DNA of 5,774 nt from Verrucomicrobiota bacterium (GCA_004297495.1 SCTL01000366.1:1-5774), one strand, 5' to 3'. Counted from the first letter of the stretch, positions 1 to 4,942 are shown. The notes: generated by a model not told the origin, from the sequence alone. Numbers and translations are program-made.

Positions 1-685
1 CCAGCGCGGGCGCTTCCAGCGAATTGTAAAACTCCGGTGCCGCTGCCGCGAGATCGCCACCTTGCAACTTGGCCACGAGTTTTTCCGCGCGACCACGCTG
101 GCCGTTCAGCGCGGCGGGAAACTTGGCGAGTGTCTGGTACGCCCAAGCCGTGGCGATGCCGAAGCCGGGATGAATCAGGATGAAGTGATGTCCTTGTAAC
201 GCGGGGAACGGCGCGAGTGATTGGATTTTTTCTCCACGCCCGGTGGCGAGTGCGGGTTTGTCCTGCAGAAAGAAAGGAACGTCCGAGCCAAGCTGGGCCG
301 CAAGTTCATCAAGCTTTGACGGCGCGAGTGGATGAGCAAACAATTCATTTAAACCGAGCAACGCCGTGGCCGCGTTGCCGCTGCCGCCGCCCAGTCCAGC
401 CGCCATGGGAATTTTTTTATCCAGGTGCAGTCGCACGCCGTCTTTGATCTGCGCTGCGTTGAGAAAGGCACTCGCCGCGCGATGCACGAGATTCGTGGAG
501 TCGGTCGGAAGGGCGGGATTGCTGCACGTGAGTTGCACACCCGCGCCCGCGCGCGCGAAGGTCAGCCGGTCGCAGTAGTGAACCGGGTGCATGACGGTTT
601 CGAGTTCGTGAAAACCGTCGGCGCGTTTGCCGAGGATGTTCAGCAGCAGGTTGACTTTGCAGGGCGAAAGTTTTTCCAGCGTCAT
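1..685 (-). CDS. ispE: 4-diphosphocytidyl-2-C-methyl-D-erythritol kinase IspE (C-terminus beyond window)
   Basis: IspE is the cytosolic GHMP-family kinase that phosphorylates the 2-hydroxyl of CDP-methylerythritol with ATP in the MEP isoprenoid pathway. I translated the minus strand by hand: 228 codons are open from the ATG at 683-685 to the window edge, and an in-frame TAA 18 nt before that ATG fixes the earliest start. Visible motifs are the N-terminal SPCKVNLLLNI (7-17; Lys10 is at the position of the catalytic lysine), KRADGFHELET (20-30), the ATP-binding glycine loop IPMAAGLGGGSGNAA (92-106) and LGSDVPFFL (132-140; Asp135 is the expected catalytic aspartate). The loop reads SGNAA where many homologues have SSNAA. 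The family is about 280-300 residues, so some 55-70 C-terminal residues lie off the left edge. No SD sequence is seen. The gene is divergent from the SxtJ-family gene. Confidence 0.96.
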   Translation of the reverse strand, partial: MTLEKLSPCKVNLLLNILGKRADGFHELETVMHPVHYCDRLTFARAGAGVQLTCSNPALPTDSTNLVHRAASAFLNAAQIKDGVRLHLDKKIPMAAGLGGGSGNAATALLGLNELFAHPLAPSKLDELAAQLGSDVPFFLQDKPALATGRGEKIQSLAPFPALQGHHFILIHPGFGIATAWAYQTLAKFPAALNGQRGRAEKLVAKLQGGDLAAAAPEFYNSLEAPAL

Positions 686-771
686 GTCGCCGAAGATTTA
701 ACCGTGAACCGCGCGAAAGACACGACGAAAAAATTCAGTGGTGTTCGTTTTGGCGCGGGCATCCGCTAGAA

Positions 772-919
772 GCGGCGGAGGGCCGCCGCACTCCAGGACG
801 CTTCGCGTTCGCGGGCGGTCCGCAATCGCGCGTAGCGTCCCGGAGTGCGCCAGTCCTCTGGCGCTTTCGGCTCGCACACGGATTGTCGGCTGTCGCGAAT
901 CCGGCGCTGGACTGCGCCG
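772..919. repeat. cluster of GC-rich hairpins between ispE and the SxtJ-family gene
   Basis: The 266-nt divergent gap (686-951) holds no credible gene but has four consecutive inverted repeats. A 7-bp all-GC stem pairs 772-778 with 783-789 (4-nt loop). A 16-nt pair, 787-802 with 834-849, matches at 15 of 16 positions and its mismatch is a G-U type. A 7-bp stem pairs 847-853 with 858-864 (4-nt loop). A 6-bp stem pairs 902-907 with 914-919. The 787-849 pair shares the GCACTCC...GGAGTGC core with the inverted repeat at 1374-1476, and both regions contain the 10-mer GCTTTCGGCT (863-872 and 1432-1441). This suggests two diverged copies of one dispersed palindromic family. No T-tract follows any stem, so terminator function is not supported. 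I see no convincing promoter in the gap, although ispE and the SxtJ-family gene must both start from it. Confidence 0.6.
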
Positions 920-951
920 TTCGGGACTCTTAACCTCCGGCGCATTGAAGC

Positions 952-1371
952 ATGAACCTCCGCGATGACCTCCGGGAACTGAAAGCCGGCCCGCGCGAAC
1001 TCCGCAAGTTCGGGCTGACGGTGGGCGGAGTGCTGGCCGCGCTCGCGTTGCTGTTCCTGTTCCGGCACAAGGTGCGTGCGCCGTATTTTCTTTGGCCGGG
1101 AATTTTCCTGCTCGTCTTCGGTGTCGTCGCGCCGCGCCTGCTGAAATGGATTTATCTTGCGTGGATGACGCTGGCGATTGTGCTCGGGTTTGTGGTGTCG
1201 CACGTTTTACTCACACTGCTTTTCTTCTTAGTCATCACGCCCGTCGGCTTGGTGGCGCGTTTGTCGGGGAAGGATTTTCTCAGTCTCAAGCTGGACCGCG
1301 CGGCGAAGAGTTATTGGATTCCGCGCAGTCGCACGCCGAAGCGGCCCGAGGATTACGAGCGGCAGTTTTGA
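952..1371 (+). CDS. SxtJ-family small membrane protein
   Basis: A 139-residue protein matching what I recall of the SxtJ family, named from a saxitoxin-cluster gene but widespread in unrelated bacteria and of unknown biochemical function. It has a charged cytosolic start with ELRKFGLTVGG (16-26). Hydrophobic segments lie at about 20-37 and 44-61, with a long one at about 66-103 that may be one or two helices, including the family-typical LLFFLVITPVGLVARLSGKD (89-108). It ends in a soluble tail with LKLDRAAKSYWIPR (112-125). The length is normal for the family. The start is the first ATG after the intergenic hairpins, and no clear SD precedes it. The usual small partner (DUF5989-type, often adjacent) and a carbamoyltransferase are not visible here. 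A 23-bp inverted repeat begins 2 nt after the stop codon. Inner-membrane location is inferred from hydrophobicity. Confidence 0.85.
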   Translation: MNLRDDLRELKAGPRELRKFGLTVGGVLAALALLFLFRHKVRAPYFLWPGIFLLVFGVVAPRLLKWIYLAWMTLAIVLGFVVSHVLLTLLFFLVITPVGLVARLSGKDFLSLKLDRAAKSYWIPRSRTPKRPEDYERQF

Positions 1372-1373
1372 AC

Positions 1374-1476
1374 GGCGCGCGGCACTCCGGGCCGCAACTC
1401 GTCTTCATTCTGACCCTGTCCAAGTTCGGATGCTTTCGGCTGTTCGGATCCGCTGCGGCCCGGAGTGCCGCGCGCC
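1374..1476. repeat. perfect 23-bp inverted repeat between the SxtJ-family gene and proB
   Basis: Bases 1374-1396 are the exact reverse complement of 1454-1476 (23 of 23), separated by 57 nt. The pairing stops at both ends (C1373/T1477 outside, A1397/C1453 inside). Between the arms, the 8-mer GTTCGGAT occurs directly repeated at 1424-1431 and 1442-1449, flanking GCTTTCGGCT. The left arm starts 2 nt after the TGA of the SxtJ-family gene and the right arm ends 56 nt before the proB start, so the element fills most of the intergenic space. Its core resembles the degenerate pair at 787-849. It is probably a REP-like or MITE-like dispersed element that could fold in the transcript. There is no T-tract to support intrinsic termination. 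Confidence 0.85.
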
Positions 1477-1532
1477 TGGCTCCAACGCACACGTCACTCG
1501 ACACTTCTCCCCGCATTTGCTACCAAGCTGCC

Positions 1533-2609
1533 GTGCGTTCGGAATTGCTCAAAGACATCTCCCGCATCGTCGTGAAGCTTGGCACGGGTGTCCTCACGGA
1601 CAGCCGCAAGCAACTCGATCCCGCGCAGCTTGAGCAGATCGTCGCGCAAGTCGCGGCGCTGCGCGCGGCGGGCAAGGAAGTCGTAGTGGTCACCAGCGGC
1701 GCGGTCGGCGCGGGCATGGGCGCGTTGGGCTACGACGCGCGGCCCACGAATCTCGCCGAGAAACAGGCCTGCGCTGCCGTCGGTCAGTCGCGGCTGATGT
1801 CCACGTACGAAAAACTTTTCGCGAAACACAATCTCGTCGTCGCGCAGGTGCTGCTCACCCACGACGATCTCGAACATCACGAGCGTCATCTCAACGCGCG
1901 CAACACGCTCGTCACGTTGCTCGGTCGCGGCGTCGTCCCGATCATCAACGAGAACGACGCTGTGTCGTTCACCGAGATCAAAGTCGGCGACAACGACACG
2001 CTGTCCGCGCTCGTCGCTTCGCTGTTGCCCGCGGACTTGCTCGTAATTCTCACGACGGTGGACGGCGTGGTGGAAAATTTCGGCAAAGCCGACCCGCGCA
2101 CGATCTCGGTCATCGAACAGATTGACGAACGCGTGGAAAAAATGGCCGGTGGCACGACGAGCACCACAGCCGTCGGCGGCATGGCGACGAAGATTCAGGC
2201 CGCGAAGATTGTCGTGCGCTCGGGCATCCCGCTCGTCATCGCGTCCGGCAAAAAGAAAAACGTGCTCGCGCAGGTGTTGGCTGGCGAGGACGAAGGTACT
2301 TTGTTCGTCGCGCAGGCTGGCAAGTTGCAGGGCCGCAAACGCTGGATTGCTTTCTTCCATCATCCCAAAGGCGCGCTGTTCGTGGACGACGGCGCGCGGA
2401 CAGCGTTGCGTGAGGCTGGAAAAAGTTTGTTGCCGCCCGGCGTCGCGCGTTGCGAGGGTGAGTTTGCTGCGGGCGATGTGATTCGTATTTGCGACATGAA
2501 CGGAACTGAGTTTGCCCGCGGCATCGCGAAGTTCAACGCCGAGGAAATCCGCAGCCGCACGCTCGCGCGGGTGGAACTCGTGCATCGGGATGATTTGGTG
2601 ATTCTTTGA
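1533..2609 (+). CDS. proB: glutamate 5-kinase ProB with C-terminal PUA domain
   Basis: ProB makes gamma-glutamyl phosphate from glutamate and ATP, the first and normally proline-inhibited step of proline synthesis, in the cytosol. From the GTG start the protein is 358 residues, close to E. coli ProB (367). The amino-acid kinase domain shows RIVVKLGTGVL (11-21), VVTSGAVGAGMGALG (52-66), EKQACAAVGQSRLMS (76-90), VAQVLLTHDDL (103-113), PIINENDAVSFTEIKVGDND (136-155, substrate binding), LVILTTVDGV (170-179) and GGMATKIQAAKI (215-226). A linker with GRKRWIAFF (267-275) leads to a PUA domain (about 278-358) with GALFVDDGA and GDVIRICDMNGTEFARGI. The frame is open far upstream to 1092, but that stretch overlaps the SxtJ-family gene and the inverted repeat and does not look like ProB. 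GTG 1533 is the natural start, 11 codons before the kinase motif. No SD is seen. proA is not in the window. Confidence 0.97.
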   Translation: MRSELLKDISRIVVKLGTGVLTDSRKQLDPAQLEQIVAQVAALRAAGKEVVVVTSGAVGAGMGALGYDARPTNLAEKQACAAVGQSRLMSTYEKLFAKHNLVVAQVLLTHDDLEHHERHLNARNTLVTLLGRGVVPIINENDAVSFTEIKVGDNDTLSALVASLLPADLLVILTTVDGVVENFGKADPRTISVIEQIDERVEKMAGGTTSTTAVGGMATKIQAAKIVVRSGIPLVIASGKKKNVLAQVLAGEDEGTLFVAQAGKLQGRKRWIAFFHHPKGALFVDDGARTALREAGKSLLPPGVARCEGEFAAGDVIRICDMNGTEFARGIAKFNAEEIRSRTLARVELVHRDDLVIL

Positions 2610-2613
2610 TGCG

Positions 2614-2676
2614 AACATTCAACATTCAACATTCAACGCTCAACATTCAACGCTCAACATTCAACGCTCAACATCG
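2614..2676. repeat. tandem heptamer array AACATTC / AACGCTC (9 units)
   Basis: Nine 7-bp units lie head to tail with no gaps: three AACATTC, then AACGCTC and AACATTC alternating three times (ending with AACGCTC at 2663-2669), then a degenerate AACATCG (2670-2676). The array starts 5 nt after the proB stop codon. It has no coding potential of its own. The alternation of two unit types implies duplication of a 14-bp double unit as well as of single heptamers. Inverted copies of the same unit lie at 2704-2731, so the two blocks can pair. Confidence 0.92.
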
Positions 2677-2703
2677 AAGTTGCCCGCGCGTTCTGTGTTC
2701 ATT

Positions 2704-2731
2704 GAATGTTCGAGGTTGAATGTTGAATGTT
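2704..2731. repeat. inverted heptamer block GAATGTT at the mazG 5' end
   Basis: Four 7-bp units on the opposite orientation to the 2614-2676 array: GAATGTT (2704-2710), a diverged CGAGGTT (2711-2717), then GAATGTT twice (2718-2731). GAATGTT is the exact reverse complement of AACATTC. A 27-nt spacer (2677-2703) separates the blocks, so the proB-mazG transcript could form a stem of up to about 28 nt with a mismatched unit. Each GAATGTT contains an ATG (2706, 2720, 2727). The block ends 6 nt before the likely mazG start at 2738, so it makes up the immediate mazG leader. Confidence 0.85.
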
Positions 2732-2737
2732 TCCAAA

Positions 2738-3448
2738 ATGAAGAAGAATTCTGCCATCGAAGATTTGCTGAAGGTCATGGCCCGCCTGCGTTCGCCCACG
2801 GGCTGCCCGTGGGATCGCGAGCAGGATCACATGACGCTGCGCCGTCACGCGATCGAGGAAGTCTATGAGTTGATGGACGCCATCGAGGCCGGCGACGATC
2901 ACGAGATGGCCGAGGAACTCGGCGACCTGTTGCTGCAAGTGGTTTTCCACTGCCAGATGGCGAAGGAGCGCGGCGCGTTTGATTTTGAGAAAGTCGCGCG
3001 GCATCTCGTGGACAAACTTGTGCGTCGTCATCCGCACGTCTTCGGCAACACCAAGGTCAAGGACGTGGACGAAGTCTGGGCCAACTGGGAAAAAATCAAG
3101 CGCGCCGAGAAACACGGCACGCGTCACGAACGTCCGTCCGCGCTGGATGGAATCCCGAAACATCTGCCTGCGCTGCTCCGCGCGGAGAAGCTCGTGAAGA
3201 AAGCGCGCAAGGCGCACCTGATTGAAACGGTAGGGACGCGTTCCACCGCGTCCCAAATCGAAGACGGAAAAGTGGGACGCGGTGGAACGCGTCCCTACCT
3301 GAAAGCTGCGAGCAAGTCAGTCATCGCGAAGAAACTTTTCTTGCTCACGCAGCAAGCCCAGCATCACGGCTGGTCGGCGGAGGAATTGTTGAGTGACGAG
3401 ATCAAGCGGCGCGAAAGTGCGTTGCGCAGACTTGAGTCCATGCATTAG
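2738..3448 (+). CDS. mazG: nucleoside triphosphate pyrophosphohydrolase MazG, with palindromic element in frame
   Basis: MazG hydrolyses (d)NTPs to NMPs and pyrophosphate in the cytosol (house-cleaning, ppGpp-linked stress in E. coli). With ATG 2738 it has 236 residues (E. coli about 263). The N-terminal MazG domain is intact: VMARLRSPTGCPWDREQ (13-29), and the Mg-binding acidic motif with Glu40/Glu41/Glu44 in EEVYE and Glu60/Asp63 in EELGD, then RRHPHVFG and the VDEVWANWEKIK segment. HLPALLRAEKLVKKARKA opens the C-terminal domain, which is short and lacks a second acidic motif. Residues 165-187 are encoded by a 71-bp palindromic element. The ATG at 2720 is in frame, has a GAGG 4 nt upstream and would add six residues (MLNVSK), but it lies inside the heptamer repeats. 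I prefer 2738 because the family-like sequence starts there, with moderate confidence. mazG converges with the cassette 36 bp away and no terminator lies between them. Confidence 0.95.
   Translation: MKKNSAIEDLLKVMARLRSPTGCPWDREQDHMTLRRHAIEEVYELMDAIEAGDDHEMAEELGDLLLQVVFHCQMAKERGAFDFEKVARHLVDKLVRRHPHVFGNTKVKDVDEVWANWEKIKRAEKHGTRHERPSALDGIPKHLPALLRAEKLVKKARKAHLIETVGTRSTASQIEDGKVGRGGTRPYLKAASKSVIAKKLFLLTQQAQHHGWSAEELLSDEIKRRESALRRLESMH
3229..3299. repeat. 71-bp palindromic element (27-bp perfect arms) inside mazG
   Basis: Bases 3229-3255 are the exact reverse complement of 3273-3299 (27 of 27), with a 17-nt loop (3256-3272). The arm begins GGTAGGGACGCG and continues through a GGAACGCGTCCC-type palindromic core. 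In the mazG frame it is read as VGTRSTASQIEDGKVGRGG then TRPY without a stop. One of the three forward frames is closed by the TAG at 3231-3233. TGAAA occurs immediately outside on the right (3300-3304) and one base away on the left (3223-3227), a possible but unproven target duplication. I recall very similar GTAGGGACGCG palindromes dispersed in verrucomicrobial genomes, which I cannot verify here. It resembles in principle the protein-coding palindromic elements known from Rickettsia (RPE). Confidence 0.93.
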
Positions 3449-3484
3449 ATTCAGCCCGTCTCCCCCGCCAGCGCTCATGGACAA

Positions 3485-4243
3485 CTAACGCAACAATTTT
3501 TTTAGAGAATCAAAATTGCGAAGAATCAGAATGATTATGCCTAACAAGATGGACAAGAAGCCCAACACCAGCCCGATGATCGCCTTTTCTTTGCCTCGAA
3601 GTTTTCCGTTTGATTTATTGATTTTAGCGATGGCTTTGTTGCCCAAAATTATTGCTGCAATTGATAAAACAAAACCCTGGCAACACAGCAGTCCTGCGAC
3701 ACCTAGCCACATGCACCAATCAGCAAGCGGTTCATTTCGGACTGCTCCGGTCGCTAGCGGAACGGTTCTCTGATCCGAGCCAAGGGAAGGATCCGGCCAA
3801 TCATGAATATACTCCTTGCGGTCGCGGCACCACTTGGCCGCAAGTGCGATTCGTTCCTCCGCGCTGGCCCGGTACTCCGGCGGTATTCCCGGAAGCGCAG
3901 CACGCATTCTGTCAAAGGCTTCAGCGTGCCACTGGAGTCGTTCCGGATCGAACCGGATGCCGGCAAATCGCACACCGTAGGTGTTTCTCAAAAACGCCTT
4001 TATAAGCGAAAGGTACTCCATGAGGAATCTCACAAGTTGTCCTTCCGGTGAATCATCGCCGACTTCTCTCAGCCGAACTCCTAAGGCGTCCCATAGCTCC
4101 TGAACCATTCTGAGATGCCGTTCCTTGTCTTCGTCGTGTACAACTTCATTCTCAATGTTGAGCAGTGTGTTTCGCGCGCTAACGCAACAACTCCCATAGT
4201 CGTCCGAACCGATGTCGCAGAAATAGCTCTCGATTGATGCCAT
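3485..4243 (-). CDS. membrane protein with uncharacterised N-terminus and DUF4190-like C-terminal TM hairpin
   Basis: A 252-residue protein. Residues 1-170 are soluble, rich in charged and aromatic residues and look mostly helical (for example HLRMVQELWDALGVRLREV at 43-61, and GIRFDPERLQWHAEAFDRMR at 95-114). I recognise no family there. Several cysteines occur near the start (9, 19, 20). Residues 171-252 resemble DUF4190: TM1 about 175-200 (MWLGVAGLLCC..LSIAAIILG), a basic loop AIAKINKSNGKLRGKEKAI (204-222) and TM2 about 219-242 (IIGLVLGFLSILLGIIILIL), with a short basic tail. The hairpin topology would leave the N-terminal domain and the tail on the same side, probably cytosolic. It is the last of three minus-strand genes, 52 bp after the repeat protein, with a good SD. 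GC is much lower than in proB. Function is unknown. Confidence 0.82.
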   Translation of the reverse strand: MASIESYFCDIGSDDYGSCCVSARNTLLNIENEVVHDEDKERHLRMVQELWDALGVRLREVGDDSPEGQLVRFLMEYLSLIKAFLRNTYGVRFAGIRFDPERLQWHAEAFDRMRAALPGIPPEYRASAEERIALAAKWCRDRKEYIHDWPDPSLGSDQRTVPLATGAVRNEPLADWCMWLGVAGLLCCQGFVLSIAAIILGNKAIAKINKSNGKLRGKEKAIIGLVLGFLSILLGIIILILRNFDSLKKLLR

Positions 4244-4249
4244 AAAGTG

Positions 4250-4253
4250 CTCC
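4250..4253 (-). promoter_or_regulatory. Shine-Dalgarno GGAG for the DUF4190-like gene
   Basis: Read on the minus strand, GGAG stands 6 nt before the ATG at 4243. It supports this start over the later in-frame methionine at residue 46 and is notable because the flanking housekeeping genes lack such sites. Confidence 0.7.
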
Positions 4254-4295
4254 GTTTCTCAGCCGTTGTGCAAACTAGTTTCGGGCCGTGTGATT

Positions 4296-4637
4296 TTAGA
4301 TCATCAAAAGATAAACAGCCGCAGCTGCCGCCGCCATGCGGCCGCCGTCTTCTACCGTCGCAATTATCTCTCCCCACGAGGAAGTTCCATCGCGCACATA
4401 TTCGCCATCAACCACTGCGACGATTTCGCCAAAGCTGGTGCCACCTTTGCGAACGTATTTTCCATCTACGTGTGCAACGATTCCACCCCAACAACCGCTT
4501 CCATTGCGGACGTTGCTACCGTCTATTGTGAGAATTTGAGTTCCCCAAAGCGAACTTCCTTCGATCACTCTGTCACCATCGACGGTCAAAATGATTTCAC
4601 CCGACAGTGACGACCCTTGATGCACGTAAGCTGGCAT
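4296..4637 (-). CDS. small protein of five tandem 19-residue G-S-S-x-W-G repeats
   Basis: A 113-residue protein built almost wholly from five repeats of exactly 19 residues: 8-26 (GSSLSGEIILTVDGDRVIE), 27-45 (GSSLWGTQILTIDGSNVRN), 46-64, 65-83 (GGTSFGEIVAVVDGEYVRD) and 84-102. The consensus is roughly GSSxWGeIIatVDGxYVRx. It ends in a small hydrophobic tail, MAAAAAAVYLLMI (101-113). The alternation of short beta-type stretches with turn-forming DG and GSS suggests a beta-rich propeller or flower-like fold; the 4-fold beta-flower family came to mind, but the match is not certain. At DNA level the units (57 bp, 4332-4616) are well diverged, so the repeats are old and under selection for length. 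No signal peptide is seen. An in-frame TAA 9 nt upstream fixes the ATG as the earliest start. No close SD is present. It sits 36 bp after the Ig-like gene and probably shares its transcript. Confidence 0.8.
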   Translation of the reverse strand: MPAYVHQGSSLSGEIILTVDGDRVIEGSSLWGTQILTIDGSNVRNGSGCWGGIVAHVDGKYVRKGGTSFGEIVAVVDGEYVRDGTSSWGEIIATVEDGGRMAAAAAAVYLLMI

Positions 4638-4673
4638 GGCCCGTTAAGTGGGTTGGTTAAAATCCCCTCGGCA

Positions 4674-4925
4674 CTACTCCAACTGCACCGTGTACGCTCC
4701 ATCGCTGATTCGATAAGGTCCGAAGGACTGGCCACCGACGTGAATTCGGAGTTGTCGATAAGGTTCATAGTCGTCCGCCGTCTCGAACTCGGCATGCCCG
4801 TCGCGGTTTGTAGTTTCTTCCAGACCACCACCAGTGAAAAAGCCATCAATCACAATCTCCACGGTGACTCCTGACAAGGGCTCACCATCGCGGTCGCGAA
4901 CTTCAACACTTAGTGCTTGTCCCAT
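4674..4925 (-). CDS. small Ig-like / carboxypeptidase-regulatory-like beta-sandwich protein
   Basis: An 83-residue acidic protein consisting of a single domain. The pattern SVEVRDRDGEPLSGVTVEI (6-24), then TNRDGHAEFET (39-49), LRIHVGG (59-65) and ISDGAYTVQLE (73-83) is that of a seven-strand beta-sandwich in which a D-x-D-G-x-P-L-x-G-V motif is followed by T-x-x-D-G-x-A-x-F. This is typical of carboxypeptidase regulatory-like, invasin/Big_1 and related Ig-like modules. Such domains usually occur as parts of large secreted proteins; here it stands alone without signal peptide or TM segment. It is the first gene of the minus-strand cassette and has the best SD in the window (AGGAG, 6 nt spacing). 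The role is unknown; a binding or structural partner for the repeat protein next to it is a guess from adjacency only. Confidence 0.76.
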   Translation of the reverse strand: MGQALSVEVRDRDGEPLSGVTVEIVIDGFFTGGGLEETTNRDGHAEFETADDYEPYRQLRIHVGGQSFGPYRISDGAYTVQLE

Positions 4926-4931
4926 ATAATT

Positions 4932-4936
4932 CTCCT
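4932..4936 (-). promoter_or_regulatory. Shine-Dalgarno AGGAG for the Ig-like gene
   Basis: On the minus strand AGGAG is followed by a 6-nt AT-rich spacer and the ATG at 4925, a near-ideal initiation site. It fixes the start of the cassette's first gene. Confidence 0.82.
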
Positions 4937-4942
4937 AGTTAA

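Noticed and set aside
425..769. A 114-codon plus-strand frame over ispE, and similar frames at 217-447 and 366-578
   Set aside because: Antisense shadows of ispE, whose motifs on the minus strand are unambiguous.
1374..1476. Intrinsic terminator of the SxtJ-family gene
   Set aside because: The loop is 57 nt and the right arm is followed by TGGCTCC, not a T-run; a structural or REP-like role is more likely.
1092..1532. N-terminal extension of proB to the upstream ATG
   Set aside because: It would overlap the SxtJ-family gene and the inverted repeat, and the extra 147 residues do not resemble any ProB segment; GTG 1533 gives normal family length.
1494..2618. A 374-codon open frame on the minus strand opposite proB
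   Set aside because: It lies wholly antisense to a clear proB, its sequence is Arg/Asp/His-rich with no motif, and long antisense frames are expected in GC-rich coding DNA.
2614..2731. CRISPR-like array
   Set aside because: The units are 7 bp, contiguous and without unique spacers; this is a tandem repeat.
2699..3256. A 185-codon minus-strand frame opposite mazG
   Set aside because: Antisense to a convincing mazG and composed of mirror-image low-quality sequence; its start lies within the palindromic element.
3229..3299. Intrinsic terminator
   Set aside because: It lies inside an open reading frame that continues with family-like sequence, and no T-tract follows the stem.
4266..4610. Plus-strand frames opposite the repeat protein
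   Set aside because: The minus-strand frame shows a precise 19-residue period, whereas the plus-strand translations are only antisense reflections of it.
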